Of a stretch of DNA of 64,000 nucleotides, positions 32,291 through 43,693 are shown in pieces. The DNA is taken from positions 25,283,834-25,347,833 of the forward strand of contig OY755238.1 in assembly GCA_963576725.1 (NCBI GenBank). The letters are read 5' to 3'. Under the pieces are notes generated by a model that saw nothing but the letters and a program-made list of their open reading frames with translations, searched no databases and was not told the origin of the DNA. Numbering within the stretch: the stretch's first letter is position 1; every line of letters begins with the position of its first letter. The DNA comes from Azorinus chamasolen (taxonomy: Eukaryota > Mollusca > Bivalvia > Cardiida > Solecurtidae). A program made the translations under genes and the position numbers.

Positions 32291-33024
32291 CTGCCGGTGT
32301 AATGAGGAAAAGTGACCCCCCGTAGTAGACCGACTATAAAGTATAGCGACTCCCTTGCCAAAATACATCCACTAGGGGGTCGATATATTCTCCTTCAGCA
32401 CAAAGCCATGTGATGGCTCATATGAGATAGGCTTATCTGCCCTCACAGGTCATTGGTGTTCTAGCTCTCACAGGAATTAGTCGCATTAACAAGCACAAGT
32501 GTCTGTGTATTGTCTTAATAGCTGCTTATGGAATTTATATGACTCAGTGCCTTCCCAAGGCATATAAGTTTAATGGTTTTCGTTGGATTAAAAATTGTAA
32601 AGTGAATCTTATTATAGTTTTATCATAGTTTAATTAGTGTTGCACTTGTTTGACAACTGATTCAATTTCACTGGAAAAAGAAGGAAATATGGCAGTTCCC
32701 AGTTTGTGTAGGAAGTCAAATTAATATGCTGCTGACAATCCAATGCAGAAATAATGATGTTGTGACATTATTGATTATGTATTTGTGGAGAAACATGATT
32801 CTGCATTTGTGGAGGAACATAGGCATTGTCTAAACGAGGTAAGTCCCGGACACCAACTGGCTTAACCAGTTTGTTAACATCAATGGTGCCTCCCACAGGG
32901 ACTCAAACTTTATCGACACTCTGGGATGACATGTTGATGACATTCTATGGCGGAAAATGTGAAAGAATAATGTTGTAATAGTAGTGATTCTGAAATGGTG
33001 GAAAAAGGAGGTAAATTTGGTCAG

Positions 33025-33400
33025 CAACACTGTGAGTAGCCGGGCTAAGTCCCGAACACAGTCAAATAGAGCTGAGGTAAACACTGTGAGTAGCCGGGCA
33101 ACGTCCCGAACGCAGTCAAATAGAGCTGAGGTACACATAGACAGCACCACTGTGAGTAGCCGGGCTTAGTCCCGAACACAGTAAAATAGGACTTAGAAGT
33201 CAACATAGACAGCAATAATGTGAGTAGTCGGGTTAAGTCCTGAACACAGTCAAATACAGCTAAGGAAATCTTGAATAACAATACTGTGCGTAACCGGGCT
33301 AAGTCCCGAACACTGTCCGAACTAGAACTGAGGTACACATAGAAAGCAACACTTTGAGTCGCTGGGCTAAGTCCCAAACACAGTCATATTGAGCTGAGGT
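33025..33400 (+). repeat. Minisatellite, six units of 54-68 bp
   Basis: The unit core 'tgtgagtagccgggctaagt' + 'cccgaacacagtcaaatag' + 'agctgaggtaaacat' starts at about 33030, 33084, 33150, 33218, 33283 and 33350, with growing divergence. ORFs on either strand here are repeat artefacts. Confidence 0.88.
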
Positions 33401-34064
33401 AAATATGAAATAAACTGCCCCTACCTAGAATACTATACTGGCTATAAGGAAAGAGCAACATGCCCAGATTGATTGATTGATTGTGTTGATTAATGTCCGT
33501 TTCTGCTCACTATGAGGTAATTAGACCCTGTTCACTATGTGCTAATCGGACGCCCAAGAGAGAGGGGAGGGGATACAGAGAAACCCGGGCGCAATGCCTA
33601 CTCTTATAACCGGGACAGATGTCCCTTAATTATGCAGACTTTGGTAGATAAACTTGGGGACATATATTCAAATGTTGAACGACTAAACTAAGTTGGCGAT
33701 GCATCTGGTGATTTGGACAGTATTGATGGCATAGATACTGTGGTTTGTAATTCTGCTGACATCAGCAGGGAACAAGTGATCTATTCCAGGATTTATCTGC
33801 CGCCTGGTCACTTGAGGACCCACAGGGCTCCCAAGTAATTGCTGATTTATCACATGTAGTTCAAAAGTTGCAGCAGGTTGCATCACCACCAACATGAAAG
33901 GCATACTAGATACAAGCCTCCCCCAAAAACGCTCACGGCATTTCGCATAATTATGTATCAATTTGACTGTGAGTTGGAACTCACCAATAATAATATTCTC
34001 CAATCCTTCTTACACAAGTGTCAGCAACTGACCTCCGATAAGAACATATAGCCTCAGTAATTGG

Positions 34065-34330
34065 TGGCACATGCGAGCTCACTGCAGAGCCAGGCACAAT
34101 CGGGCTTAATGTAATGCCAGTCATATACGAGCTCACTGTAGAACCCGTCACAATTGAGCTCACTGTTGAGCCCATCACAAATGAGCTCACTGTCGAGTCA
34201 GTCACAATCCAGCTCATTGTAGAGCCAGTCATATTTCAGCTCACTGTAAAGCCAGTCACAATCAAGCTCAATGATCAATATCACTGTAAAGCCAGTCACA
34301 GTCAAGCTCACTTACACTATAGAGCAAATG
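34065..34330 (+). repeat. Minisatellite, about 27-30-bp unit 'gagctcactgtagagccagtcacaat'
   Basis: About nine degenerate copies of 'agctcactgtagagccagtc' + 'acaat(c/t)g' occupy the stretch. The 5' side merges with non-repetitive DNA. Not coding. Confidence 0.85.
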
Positions 34331-36732
34331 TACACTATAGAGCAAATGCAAACTCAGCAAAGAAAAACAACTCTCAATGCAATCTGCCATCTTATACAAG
34401 GCAATACAAATATCTCTAATAATAGGAGCAATTGTAAGAACTTCTGGACTTTCTCGAGAATATCTGATGATATTTACAGGATTATCACCCGTGATATTGG
34501 TAATTTCTGACCATGTATGGCACATACATTTGAAAGATGCACGTTATGCTCTGAATATGCAAGAGGATGATATCGAAGGTTTATTTGAGGTGGTCAGCGT
34601 TTTAAGTTACTTACTTACCAAATCGTCTTATAAGCACGCATTGCTCCTAGCAATTTTTCAGAATTGGTCTAATCAGCGATTTAATTTTAAGCTCAAACAA
34701 GGCTTTTATCAGTGGTGTATTTCAATGATTCTTTTCTGAAAGATAATACATGTATACTGAATCTCAAAATTTTGCAAATTTATGGCACCTACCGATTTTC
34801 TTGGATATGTCTATCATTTGCATTGGCTTGACCGTTTGAATTGCTGGGAAAAAAGGTGTAAAGATCAAACAGACAGTTAAGTCCTGTACTCAGTTCATTT
34901 TTCTATTAATTTTAAGTCCGGTAGCTGAATTCGCTGACATTGGGACAGAAACAACCACTGTCTTAAAAGAAAAGGAAATTTTGAAGCAACTATCAAATTT
35001 TAGCTCTGCAGTAGTGAGCGATCTACATTGGTTGCTAGATACTGTGGTTCACAGTGGGGCGCCAATTTTACCGAAAAAAAGGATGGAGGCATAATGCAAC
35101 AATATCAGTACAGGAGGACAATTGTCTTCAGCTGTATGAATTTTCTCAAATTAATATCAGTTTCCTAGTGTCACTTGTAGTCATTTAAGGTATGCAAGTT
35201 TCAAGGCAGTTTGGCCTACCACATTTTGGGAATGTACCTCAATCTTTGGCTAATTGTAGGACCATGTTTTTGTCAGAGAAAATATATTTACAGATAAGGA
35301 ATGTCTCATTTGCCTACTAAGATAGCGACCTAAGATTGCATCCAGCCTACTAAGATAGCGGAAACACTTATTTCATGCCATATATTGAATTATTTGCCTA
35401 AAGATTGAATCACCTAACAGACAGGTATATGTCTTGATTACCAGATCCTGGTGCAGAAAGTGTTAATGCTTTAATTCGCATTGGCTCAAACTATTGATTC
35501 TGCTTTTCCGACCTTTAGTCTGATGGAATTCTGCACATGATCAAACAAGACAAGTCGCAGGTACTTGCAAGTGTCATTGTGCCAAATTGGATCCCAGGTT
35601 GTGGTACCCAGTGTTATCAAACAATGTGTGTTCAAGCTCCAAGGAATAAACTTGTTAACACTTTATTTTAATTGCTAGTGACAGAATTGAGAATGCATCC
35701 CCTTTACCACAGCTGAACAGTGTTAGTGCTAGTGCATGTATGTCATGTGTCATATGGCTACTTATAAAGACAGTGCCATTGCTTTAATTATACATACATG
35801 GATAGTTAAAACTTAAGCACAATATCAAGTATATCTTTCTTAGTGGAATTTGCAATGGAACAAAAACGACATTCATTTTACATGGCTTTGTACATTTATT
35901 TTGGATCTGTGTTTTTCAGTGGGATTATCTTATAGTGCTATCCATATGGCTATAGGAGTTCTCTTTTAACATCAAGTGTGGTGAAAGGCAGCAATTATTC
36001 GGTGGGGACACGTCCCATTATCACCAGATTAATGTTTGGGTCCTTAAACCTCAGACAGCCCTGCCTACATGGACGGTCTCATTAGCACTTAATTGTTTGA
36101 AGGCACAGTCTCCCACAGATAGCCTATCTCTTAAACTGTTAAGAGTGGCACTGGCATCTGGACATAGAGTTCAACTGAAACAAGGACCATGTACACATTG
36201 ATAGGTGTTATTGAAATGTGCATTGATAGATTGACGAAACAGAATCAGAATAGGCCGTGTCACCATTTGAAGACCTTAGTGTGTAGTTTATATGATACAC
36301 ATGTCTTTAGCCGACACAAAATCTTTTAGAGGTGATGTCCATAAATTATTCCTCAGTTATCATAAGCCACAATGGGCAGTAACATCGAGGCATTATCATG
36401 ATAGCTCGAGTCTGTGTTGATTTCTCAGGCATTGCAACACATACATGCACAAGGCTATACGGTACTGTACAACTGTGCAGAGTATTATGACCCCTGTTAA
36501 CTCGCTCAACGTTTATAACAAAACAAATGGCCAGTGAATCATTTGCTGACAATGTGTTGTCGGTGGCACTATCTCCATGTAATCTACATGCATTTTGGTG
36601 GGCAAAATTTAATAATTAATATTACACATAGAGCAATATCAATTGCTGTCATAGCTCTGGTTTTTTGCCAGCTGCTCGTAAACACTCTTTAAAATCTCAT
36701 ATGAGCCATCACATGGCTTTGTGCTGAAGGAG

Positions 36733-37102
36733 AATTAGAAGATTAAACGAGACTTACCTGTAAGTTGAAGTTTGATCGAGATTCTCCGAAGCACAAAGTC
36801 ATGATGATGAGCTCATTTGCCCACCCGTAATACCCGCCCTGAGTTTAACATTTACTCATGGATAAATGTAAAAGGCATGTTTCAATTACACAAACAATGT
36901 GTCTTTTATGTGTCACTTTAGTTCAGGCATATTATTAGTTTTGATACTCTCTGTTTCCTGGTGATCACTCGCAGCAGCTTTAAATAATGACCTGTGAGGG
37001 CAGATAAGCCTATCTCAAATGAGATCATCATCATGACTTTGTGCTTCGGAGAATCTCGATCAAACTTCAACTTACAGGTAAGTCTCGTTTAATCTTCTAA
37101 TT
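36733..37102. mobile_element. 370-bp palindromic element carrying splice-like signals in its termini
   Basis: Ends AATTAGAAGATTAAACGAGA and its exact inverse give terminal inverted repeats of about 78 bp ('cttacctgtaagttgaagtt', 'tgatcgagattctccgaagc', 'acaaagtcatgatgatga'). The left repeat contains GTAAGT at 36760 and the right 'acttacag' ending at 37077. The internal block 'gacctgtgagggcagataag' is shared with the left end of the 4.3-kb block, so the two are related. Confidence 0.75.
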
Positions 37103-37525
37103 ATATAGTAATATGACCCCCATGCCATCTTACTATAAAATATATTGACTCCCTTGCCAAAATAATCATCCAGCACGGTGGTCGATATATCATATAGTAC
37201 TATGACCCCGGTCATTTTACTATAAAATATAGTGACTCCCTTGCCAAAATACATCCACCGGGGTCGATATATTATATAGTACTATGACCCCCATGCCATT
37301 TTATTATAAAATATGGTGACTCCCTTACCAAAATACATCCACCAGGGGGTCGATATATTATATAGTAATATGACCCCCCCCCATGCAATTTCACTTTAAA
37401 ATGTAGCGACTCCCTTGCAAAATACATCCATGATGGGGGTCGATATATTATATAGTACTATGACCCCCATGCCATTTTACTATAAACTATAGTGACTCCC
37501 TTGAAAAAATACATCCAAGTGAAGA
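37103..37525 (-). repeat. 'atatatcgacccc' satellite, inverted copies
   Basis: About five units of the approximately 86-bp repeat seen at 20015-21474, on the opposite strand. Its partner half ends at 32387, showing where the 4.3-kb block and the palindromic element were inserted. Confidence 0.85.
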
Positions 37526-37739
37526 AGATACATAATGGAATATATTTGGTACGAATTAAATAAGTCTTAAGAGAATCAAGGTAAGCAATATCTTTTAATG
37601 TCGTAAATTATCTATCAATCTATAAATATGTTCCTTGGCATTTTCAAAGGAAGTTTTCATTTATGTAACTACTGACACAAACAATTGAATTGACACAATT
37701 GAACGAGGTACAAATCATCAGATTTTAACGCATATTCTA

Positions 37740-38067
37740 ACTAATCAAGAGCAATACCTTCAAAATAACAAGAACTGAAATCACAAGGTTCACACCAATC
37801 CATGCTCACCCGGGCAACATTTCTGGGAAGTTTCAAGACTAGCCCTATCAGAGTTATATGTGGCTCAAAATTAGTTATAAACTACAACACATTCCAACTT
37901 GTCAGGGGCAACAACTCCAAATTAAAACCAGGGACAGGGAACAGAAATTATAAATATGCAAAATAACTCACACTGGGCAACGTGCCTGTGAAATTTCAAG
38001 ACTCTAGCCACATTAGTTTCAAAGTTATGAGCGCTGCAAAGTTTATCATTAATGTATTCAACGACAA
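37740..38067. repeat. 'ggcaataactcc'-type dispersed repeat
   Basis: It contains 'aacatttctgggaagtttca', 'gggcaacaactccaaatt' and 'gcaacgtgcctgtgaaattt'. The series resumes at 39229-39380 and 40742-41075, so one repeat was split by later insertions. Related wording occurs in the 157-bp satellite. Confidence 0.6.
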
Positions 38068-38069
38068 TA

Positions 38070-39228
38070 GAGAGGTTTCGATTTCTTACTTGTACGTGTA
38101 CGTATACGTGTGTCTACACATAAACGTATACATTCCTGAATTTTCAAAATCATGTTTCGAAATCAGATAACGTGTACCCGTACGGGTAATCTGTCACGAT
38201 ACGACTTCGTGCGGGTCATGCCATTTTCTTTAAAATAAATGACTTTAGGAAGAACTAGAAATTGCATAAAGCAGGAAAATTAGGCCAAAAAGACGAACAT
38301 AGACAGAAAATCAATATACGGACAGACAGACTGGCATGCAGGGAGACAAATCGATAGACAGACTTATAGATAGACAGTTAGATATACAGGCAGATAGACA
38401 GGTTGATAAACATACATATAATTAGGCATGTCGATGGACTGATTGATAGGCAGACATGCAGAAAGATAGATAGACAAATAGATACAGATATACAGACAGA
38501 TATATATACAGATAGACAGACAGACAGAAGGGCAGACAGTATAGAGGCAGAATGATAGACAGACAGGCAGGCAGACAGATTTACAATAGACAGATAGACA
38601 GACAGGCAGTGATGTCAAGCCAAGTAATATTTATGTACAAGTCGGTACAGAATTAACAAATAACATACGCTCGGCAGAGCTTTTAACGCTGACATTTCAT
38701 TAACATTTATAAAAGCGACATTAAACAATCACAGATAGCAAAATAAGCATAAGATCGCAGGCAGACAGGAAGGCAGACAGACAGATTTAAAGACAGACTG
38801 ATGAGCGGAGGGGTGAATGGGCGTACGGACGACGTACGGACAGACAGACAGACTGAATCACAAATAAGAAGCATACACAGATTTAATGCAAAGCCAAACT
38901 GACACACAAAACCCCATGACTCGGTTCAGATGAACTTTTCAACTGGGTCACAAAATATGATATTAAACACCTTTAATTTCACTTCTCAAGTAAATCAACT
39001 GTTGTGACACAAAGAGAAGGGTTGGTACAAGAAAACATGTGAAAAATAGGCATTAAACGATGATAAAGTTACACGTTTTGCTTAAACTTCTAGAAGCAAT
39101 CCTACTCGTTGAGAACGTCAAAGGCTGGTGATATTTACACATATATTGATGACGTCACACACCGAAATGATGACGCACTCTGGCTTTCATGTATACGTAC
39201 ACGTACACGTAAGGAATCGAAACCTCTC
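38070..39228. mobile_element. 1159-bp TA-flanked element, ends GAGAGGTTTCGATTYCTTAC
   Basis: TA at 38068-38069 and 39229-39230. Left end GAGAGGTTTCGATTTCTTAC, inverse of right end GAGAGGTTTCGATTCCTTAC; inverted 'gtacgtgtacgtatacgtg' follows. Contains GATA/GACA microsatellites at 38300-38610 and 38755-38860. No transposase. A second copy is at 56326-57670. Tc1/mariner-like by target site. Confidence 0.82.
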
Positions 39229-39380
39229 TATTAACTCCAATATTATCCGGGGAAGAAACTGAAAATATAAAGGTGCACAACAACTCATGCTATGCAATAT
39301 TCCTGTGAAGTTTCTAGACTCTGGCCATATTAAATTCGGAGATATGTGTGGCTCAAAGTTCGTAATAAACTATGACAAAA

Positions 39381-40742
39381 TTCTGAAGGGAGGTGATCCC
39401 CCGAGAGCAAAAATTGCAACACAAAAAGGGAAAATTGCAGACACGGTTTTATTGAGTCTGTTCATGAACAGTAATTGAAAGTGCAACACTGCTCACGCCC
39501 CCTAGCGCCGGCTTAAGCGGTATTTAATTTTTAGAACAAGAAGTACTGAAATTCATGATTTCGAAGGATCAGAAGGTAGAACAACACTGAGAATGAAGTA
39601 AGGGCGACGTTTTACGGCCACCACACAAGCACCTAACACCTGCTGTTGTGAAGATTATAAATTCTGAAGGGAGTTGATCCCCCGAGAGCAAAAATTGCAA
39701 CACAAAAAGGGAAAATTGCAGACTCGGTTTTATTGAGTCTGTTCATGAACAGTAATTGAAAGTGCAACACTGCTCACGCCCACTAGCACCGGCTTAAGCG
39801 GTATTTAATTTTCAGAACAAGAAGTACTGAAATCCATGATCTTGAAGGATCAAAAGATATAACAACACTGAGAATGAAGTACGGGGCGACGTTTTACGGC
39901 CGCCACACAAGCACTTAACACCTGCTGTTGTGAAGATTATAAATTCTGAAGGGAGGTGATCCCCCGAGAGCAAAATTGCAACACAAAAAGGGAAAATTGC
40001 AGACTCGGTTTTATTGAGTCTGTTCATGAACAGTAATTGAAAGTGCAACACTGCTCATGCCCCCTAGCACCGGCTTAAGCGGTATTTAATTTTCAAAACA
40101 AGAAGTACTGAAATTCATGATCTCGAAAGATCAGAAGGTATAACAACACTGAGAATGAAGTACGGGGCGACGTTTTACGGCCGCCACACAATCACTTAAC
40201 ACCTACTTTTGTGAAGATTATAAATTTCTGAAGGGAGGTGATCCCCGAGAGAAAAAATGCAACACAAAAAGGGAACATTGCAGACTTGGTTTTATTGAGT
40301 CTGTTCATGAACAGTAATTGAAAGTGCAACACTGCTAACAACCCCCCTCCCCCCTTAGCACCGGCTTAAGCGGTATTTAATTTTCAGAACAAGAAGTACT
40401 GAAATTCATGATCTCAAAGGATCAGAAGGTATAACAACACTGAGAATGAAGTACGGGGCAACGTTTTACGGGCGCCACACAAGCACTTAACACCTGCTGT
40501 TGTGAAGATTATAAATTCTGAAGGGAGGTGATCTCCGAGAGCAAAAATTGCAACACAAAAAGGGAAAATTGCAGACTTGGTTTTATTGAGTCTGTTCATG
40601 AACAGTAATTGAAAGTGCAACACTGCTCACGACCCCTAACACCGGCTTAAGCGGTATTGAATTTTCAGAACAAGAAGTACTGAAATTCATGATCTCGAAG
40701 GATCAGAAGGTATAACAACACTGAGAATGAAGTACGGGGCGA
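39381..40742 (-). repeat. 282-bp satellite, five inverted units
   Basis: Units start 'ttctgaagggaggtgatc' at 39381, 39662, 39944, 40226 and 40516; the last is partial. They are the reverse complement of the units at 24948-25535, with small indels. ORFs of about 70 codons inside are artefacts of the repeat. Confidence 0.92.
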
Positions 40743-41240
40743 AGTCCAACTTGGCAGGGCCAATAACTCCAAAACTATATAAAACGAAGGAATTCAAAAT
40801 ATGGAAATGCACAGCAACTCGTACTGGGCAATATTCTTGTAAAGTTTAAAGAATCTAGCCTAAATGATTTCTGAGTTATGGATGCTGCAAAATAACTCAT
40901 TAATTATCGCATATTCAGGGACAATAACTCAAAACCTACCAGGGGAGAACCTAAAATATGGAGGTACACAACAACTCATACTGGACAACATTCCTGTGAA
41001 ATTTCAAGATTCTAACCTTAACAGTTTTTGAGTTACGCTTGCCGCAACATCTGTGACAGACAGACAGACAGGACAACTCTGGTAAAAACAATATGCCCCA
41101 TATACATTTGGTGGAGACATTTATAATGATAACTAAGTAGGAATTTACTTCACTTTTATGCACACTTTTTAGGGTCAGTTTATCTCGTATCTGAGTTCAG
41201 TTTCTTATACGTAAAGGGGTCATTTTACTACTCGGTCATA

Positions 41241-42196
41241 CGAGGGTTGTTCGGAAAGTTTCGGGACAAGTGCTGTAATTTTTTGATTTGTTAATATTTG
41301 TCTATGAAAGTTTCATAATGCTGCGACTTATCCTACTGATTTATTGCCATATTTAAATATTTGCACAAGCAACTCGCGATATATTGTCACCATAGCAACG
41401 TCACGTCGACGTGAGCGGGGCACTTTGACGTCACAATGCAAAAACAGTATTACTCAAAGGTAGGGTGTTAAGTCTTTTTAATAATTTGAATTTAAAATAT
41501 GTCTTACTGTACATGGAATAAAAATACTGCTTGATAAATATAATGAAATTGCATAGATATTGATGCATATATGCACTCATTATCACGTTTCGGGTGCTGC
41601 GACGTGATTTGACCAGGGATGTGAGGAAGAAGCGACCAGAAAATGACGGCAATCTCTACCTGCATCATGACAATGCAACGCCACATATCGCATCTGCATC
41701 AAAGGAAGTACTTGCTGAGAGAGGAATTGACATAATTGCCCACATACCATACTCCCCAGACCTTGCACCGTGCGATTTTTGGTTATTCCCGACAATCAAG
41801 CGTGACTTGCGAGGCTGACGTTTCGACGACGTCAATGACCTGCCAATTGTTGTCAGAGACTGCATTTCATCAGAAAAAAATCAAAAATTGTTTCTCTTCT
41901 TGGTTAAATAGGCATCAGAAGTGTATAAAGTATGCTGTGGAATATTTCGAGAAAATTTGAGTGTTTCAGACCTATATAAAGACAAACCGTTAGTGAGTAT
42001 ACCAAGGTGCCCCGCTCACGTCGATGTGACGTTGCTATGGTGACAATATATTGCGTCTTGCACGCACCTAAGTTTAATTCTGGCAATAAATCAATAGGAT
42101 ACAGTCACAGCTATCATTTATGAAAATTTCATAAAAACATATTATCAAATAAAAATTTTTACAGCACTTGTCCCGAAACTTTTCGAACAACCCTCG
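41241..42196 (+). mobile_element. mariner-family transposon, internally deleted, 956 bp
   Basis: TA at 41239-41240 and 42197-42198. Terminal repeats CGAGGGTTGTTCGGAAAGTT / inverse are followed by further inverted blocks ('ttgtcaccatagcaacgtca' / 'tgacgttgctatggtgaca'), making unusually long inverted ends. It encodes the C-terminal half of a transposase. It is inserted in a remnant of the 'gtagtaga.cgac' repeat. Confidence 0.9.
41594..41960 (+). pseudogene. mariner transposase, C-terminal catalytic part (DD34D)
   Basis: The frame gives YLHHDNATPHIASASKEVLA and YSPDLAPCDFWLFPTIKRDL, the second and third catalytic Asp with exactly 34 residues between them, the mariner signature. The first Asp and the N-terminal helix-turn-helix region are missing. 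A TGA follows LRG, after which the expected tail (...VVRDCISSEK) continues in another frame. Cut-and-paste activity is impossible from this copy. Confidence 0.9.
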
Positions 42197-42454
42197 TACT
42201 ACTACATGTATACCCGGGGGTCATAGACTCATAGTACATGCACTATATAGTAAATCGACCCCGGTCGATCTACTACGGAGTCACTTTGTTATATGAGGGG
42301 TCAGAATTTTATATGTATGGTGGTCATAGTACTACGACTTCCTCGGTTATAGTGTAATGACCGGGGTCATAGTACTATATAGTAAATCGACTCCCCAGTC
42401 GATCTACTACAGGGTCACTTTTCCTCATTACACCGGTAATCGCATTGGTCAATG

Positions 42455-42840
42455 TCATTTTCCTCTTTGTCTTGAAAAACATTTGAGGAGCAGTTGGCAT
42501 CTAAAGATAATTAGAAAATGGAGAAGCTGGAGCTGGTGAGAAAATGCATGGCTGCATCTGTGATGAACTGTGTGATGTATGTGATCCACTGGCCTCTTGG
42601 ACATTGGATAGACACTGAAACTCTTCGCAGTTGACCAAGGAACTGCCAGGTGTCTGTAGATTAGAATTGTTCTCTTCAGAACAAATGGTTTTAGGCTGGC
42701 TTTTTGCATCTCCTGTTTGCTGATCAAGACTAGCTGAGCCCACAGTGGATGTTGCTATATGCACACTACTTCATGGGTGGGATTCGACAGATGAAGTAGT
42801 GGGAGCCGTGGTGCTAGTTTGTTGAAATACTTTGCTAGGC
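42455..42840 (-). pseudogene. 5' part of the split PHD-like coding sequence
   Basis: On the minus strand one frame runs from PSKVFQQTSTTAPTTSS through a TGA, a Ser/Gln-rich stretch (...TSTVGSASLDQQTGDAK, SGSHTSHSSSQMQP, FSPAPASPFSNYL), a TAG, then MPTAPQMFFKTKRKMTLTNA. It stops where the 10-kb insertion begins (42436). Reading across to 32298 continues ...(T)VLTESFFWKS without a frame change. Two stops make it a pseudogene. Confidence 0.5.
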
Positions 42841-43185
42841 GTTAATACGGCACAACATACATACATATTGGGTAATGTTATATGCGGGCAGCTTACACAT
42901 TGAAGTTGTGTTATTTGACATCGAAAAAGCATTAATATAAGCAGTTTGGATACAGAGTCTTACGGACAGAGAAATTCCCCTACCTACAGAAATAGTCAAT
43001 CTAAAAATAGACGGGAAATTACCTTCCAATGTGAGTGACGATTGGTGAATATTCCGATACGGACACAAACGTATTGTAACGAAAGGTCCATGTATAACTG
43101 AAGATGACACTACAAACAACAACACATGTGACGTCATCAATAAGCATAAAACGTGACGTCATGTATGTGTGTATGATATATAAGA

Positions 43186-43693
43186 ATTACTATGCTAGTA
43201 GTTTGGAAGTTCAGCTGTATTTTGGCGAGTTAGAAAAGTTGTTAAATGCGAGCCTTGGCCAGCATTTAACTACTTTTCTGACGAGCCAAAATACAGCTGA
43301 ACTTCCAAACTACTAGCATAGTAATTCTTTTATCATGCAACTCCAAGAAAAATGGAGAAAATGAAGAAAAAGAATTAACGAAGTACGAAGTACGAATTAC
43401 GTGACGTCATATTGGCATGCAGTGACGTCATCGACTTTTACAACATAAACAAACTTGATTTAATCCTTTTATATGGACAGATAGTTGAGACAAAGGTGAG
43501 AAAATGTGTTAATTTGATGTTTATGTTTAATTATGCCTTTTTCGTACTTCTGTTTTCCTCCTACTGGCTGAAACGAATTTGCATTCCAGTCGGGTCAGTA
43601 CACATGCACTATACCTCACAAAATACAGCGTCGACGTGGAAAATATTATGCTAGTAGGAAGTGACTGTATTCGGTGACGTTGCATGATAAAAT
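43186..43693 (+). repeat. Dispersed repeat: palindrome plus body (copy 2, inverted relative to copy 1)
   Basis: Palindrome 43187-43330 (arms 'actatgctagtagtttggaa' / inverse), then body 43329-43693 bounded by 'ttttatcatgcaac' and 'gttgcatgataaaa'. It contains 'gtgacgtcatattggcatgc' and 'gtgacgtcatcgac'. Clearly homologous to 30437-31000. Confidence 0.8.

Larger units (their letters stand above)
32388..36734. mobile_element. 4.3-kb block with 40-bp inverted ends TTCTCCTTCAGCACAAAGCC
   Basis: The left end 'ttctccttcagcacaaagcc' + 'atgtgatggctcatatgag' is repeated exactly inverted at about 36692-36734. It interrupts an 'atatatcgacccc' repeat (left half to 32387, right half from 37103). No coding sequence recognised; it holds two minisatellites and otherwise unassigned DNA, including 34740-36690. 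Confidence 0.65.
32299..42436. mobile_element. 10.1-kb composite insertion bounded by inverted CCGGTGTAATGAGG termini
   Basis: The left end is CCGGTGTAATGAGGAAAAGT at 32299; the right end is its inverse, finishing 'cctcattacaccgg' at 42436. Both continue inward with the 'gtagtaga.cgac' and 'atatatcgacccc' repeats seen at 20015-21474. The outside sequence on both sides belongs to one interrupted reading frame. Internal content is layered: a 4.3-kb block with 40-bp inverted ends, a 370-bp palindromic element, a TA-flanked element, a 282-bp satellite and a mariner. No transposase for the outer element is visible. Confidence 0.65.

Noticed and set aside
33045..33377. 110-codon minus-strand ORF with repeated 'SVRDLARL' motif
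   Set aside because: Translation of the 54-68-bp minisatellite; unit lengths are not multiples of three throughout.
34377..34739. 120-codon plus-strand ORF
   Set aside because: No motif, no splice context and overlaps other ORFs; likely chance.
38364..38618. Cys/Leu/Ser-rich minus-strand ORF
   Set aside because: It translates a GACA/GATA microsatellite; the same happens at 57070-57295.
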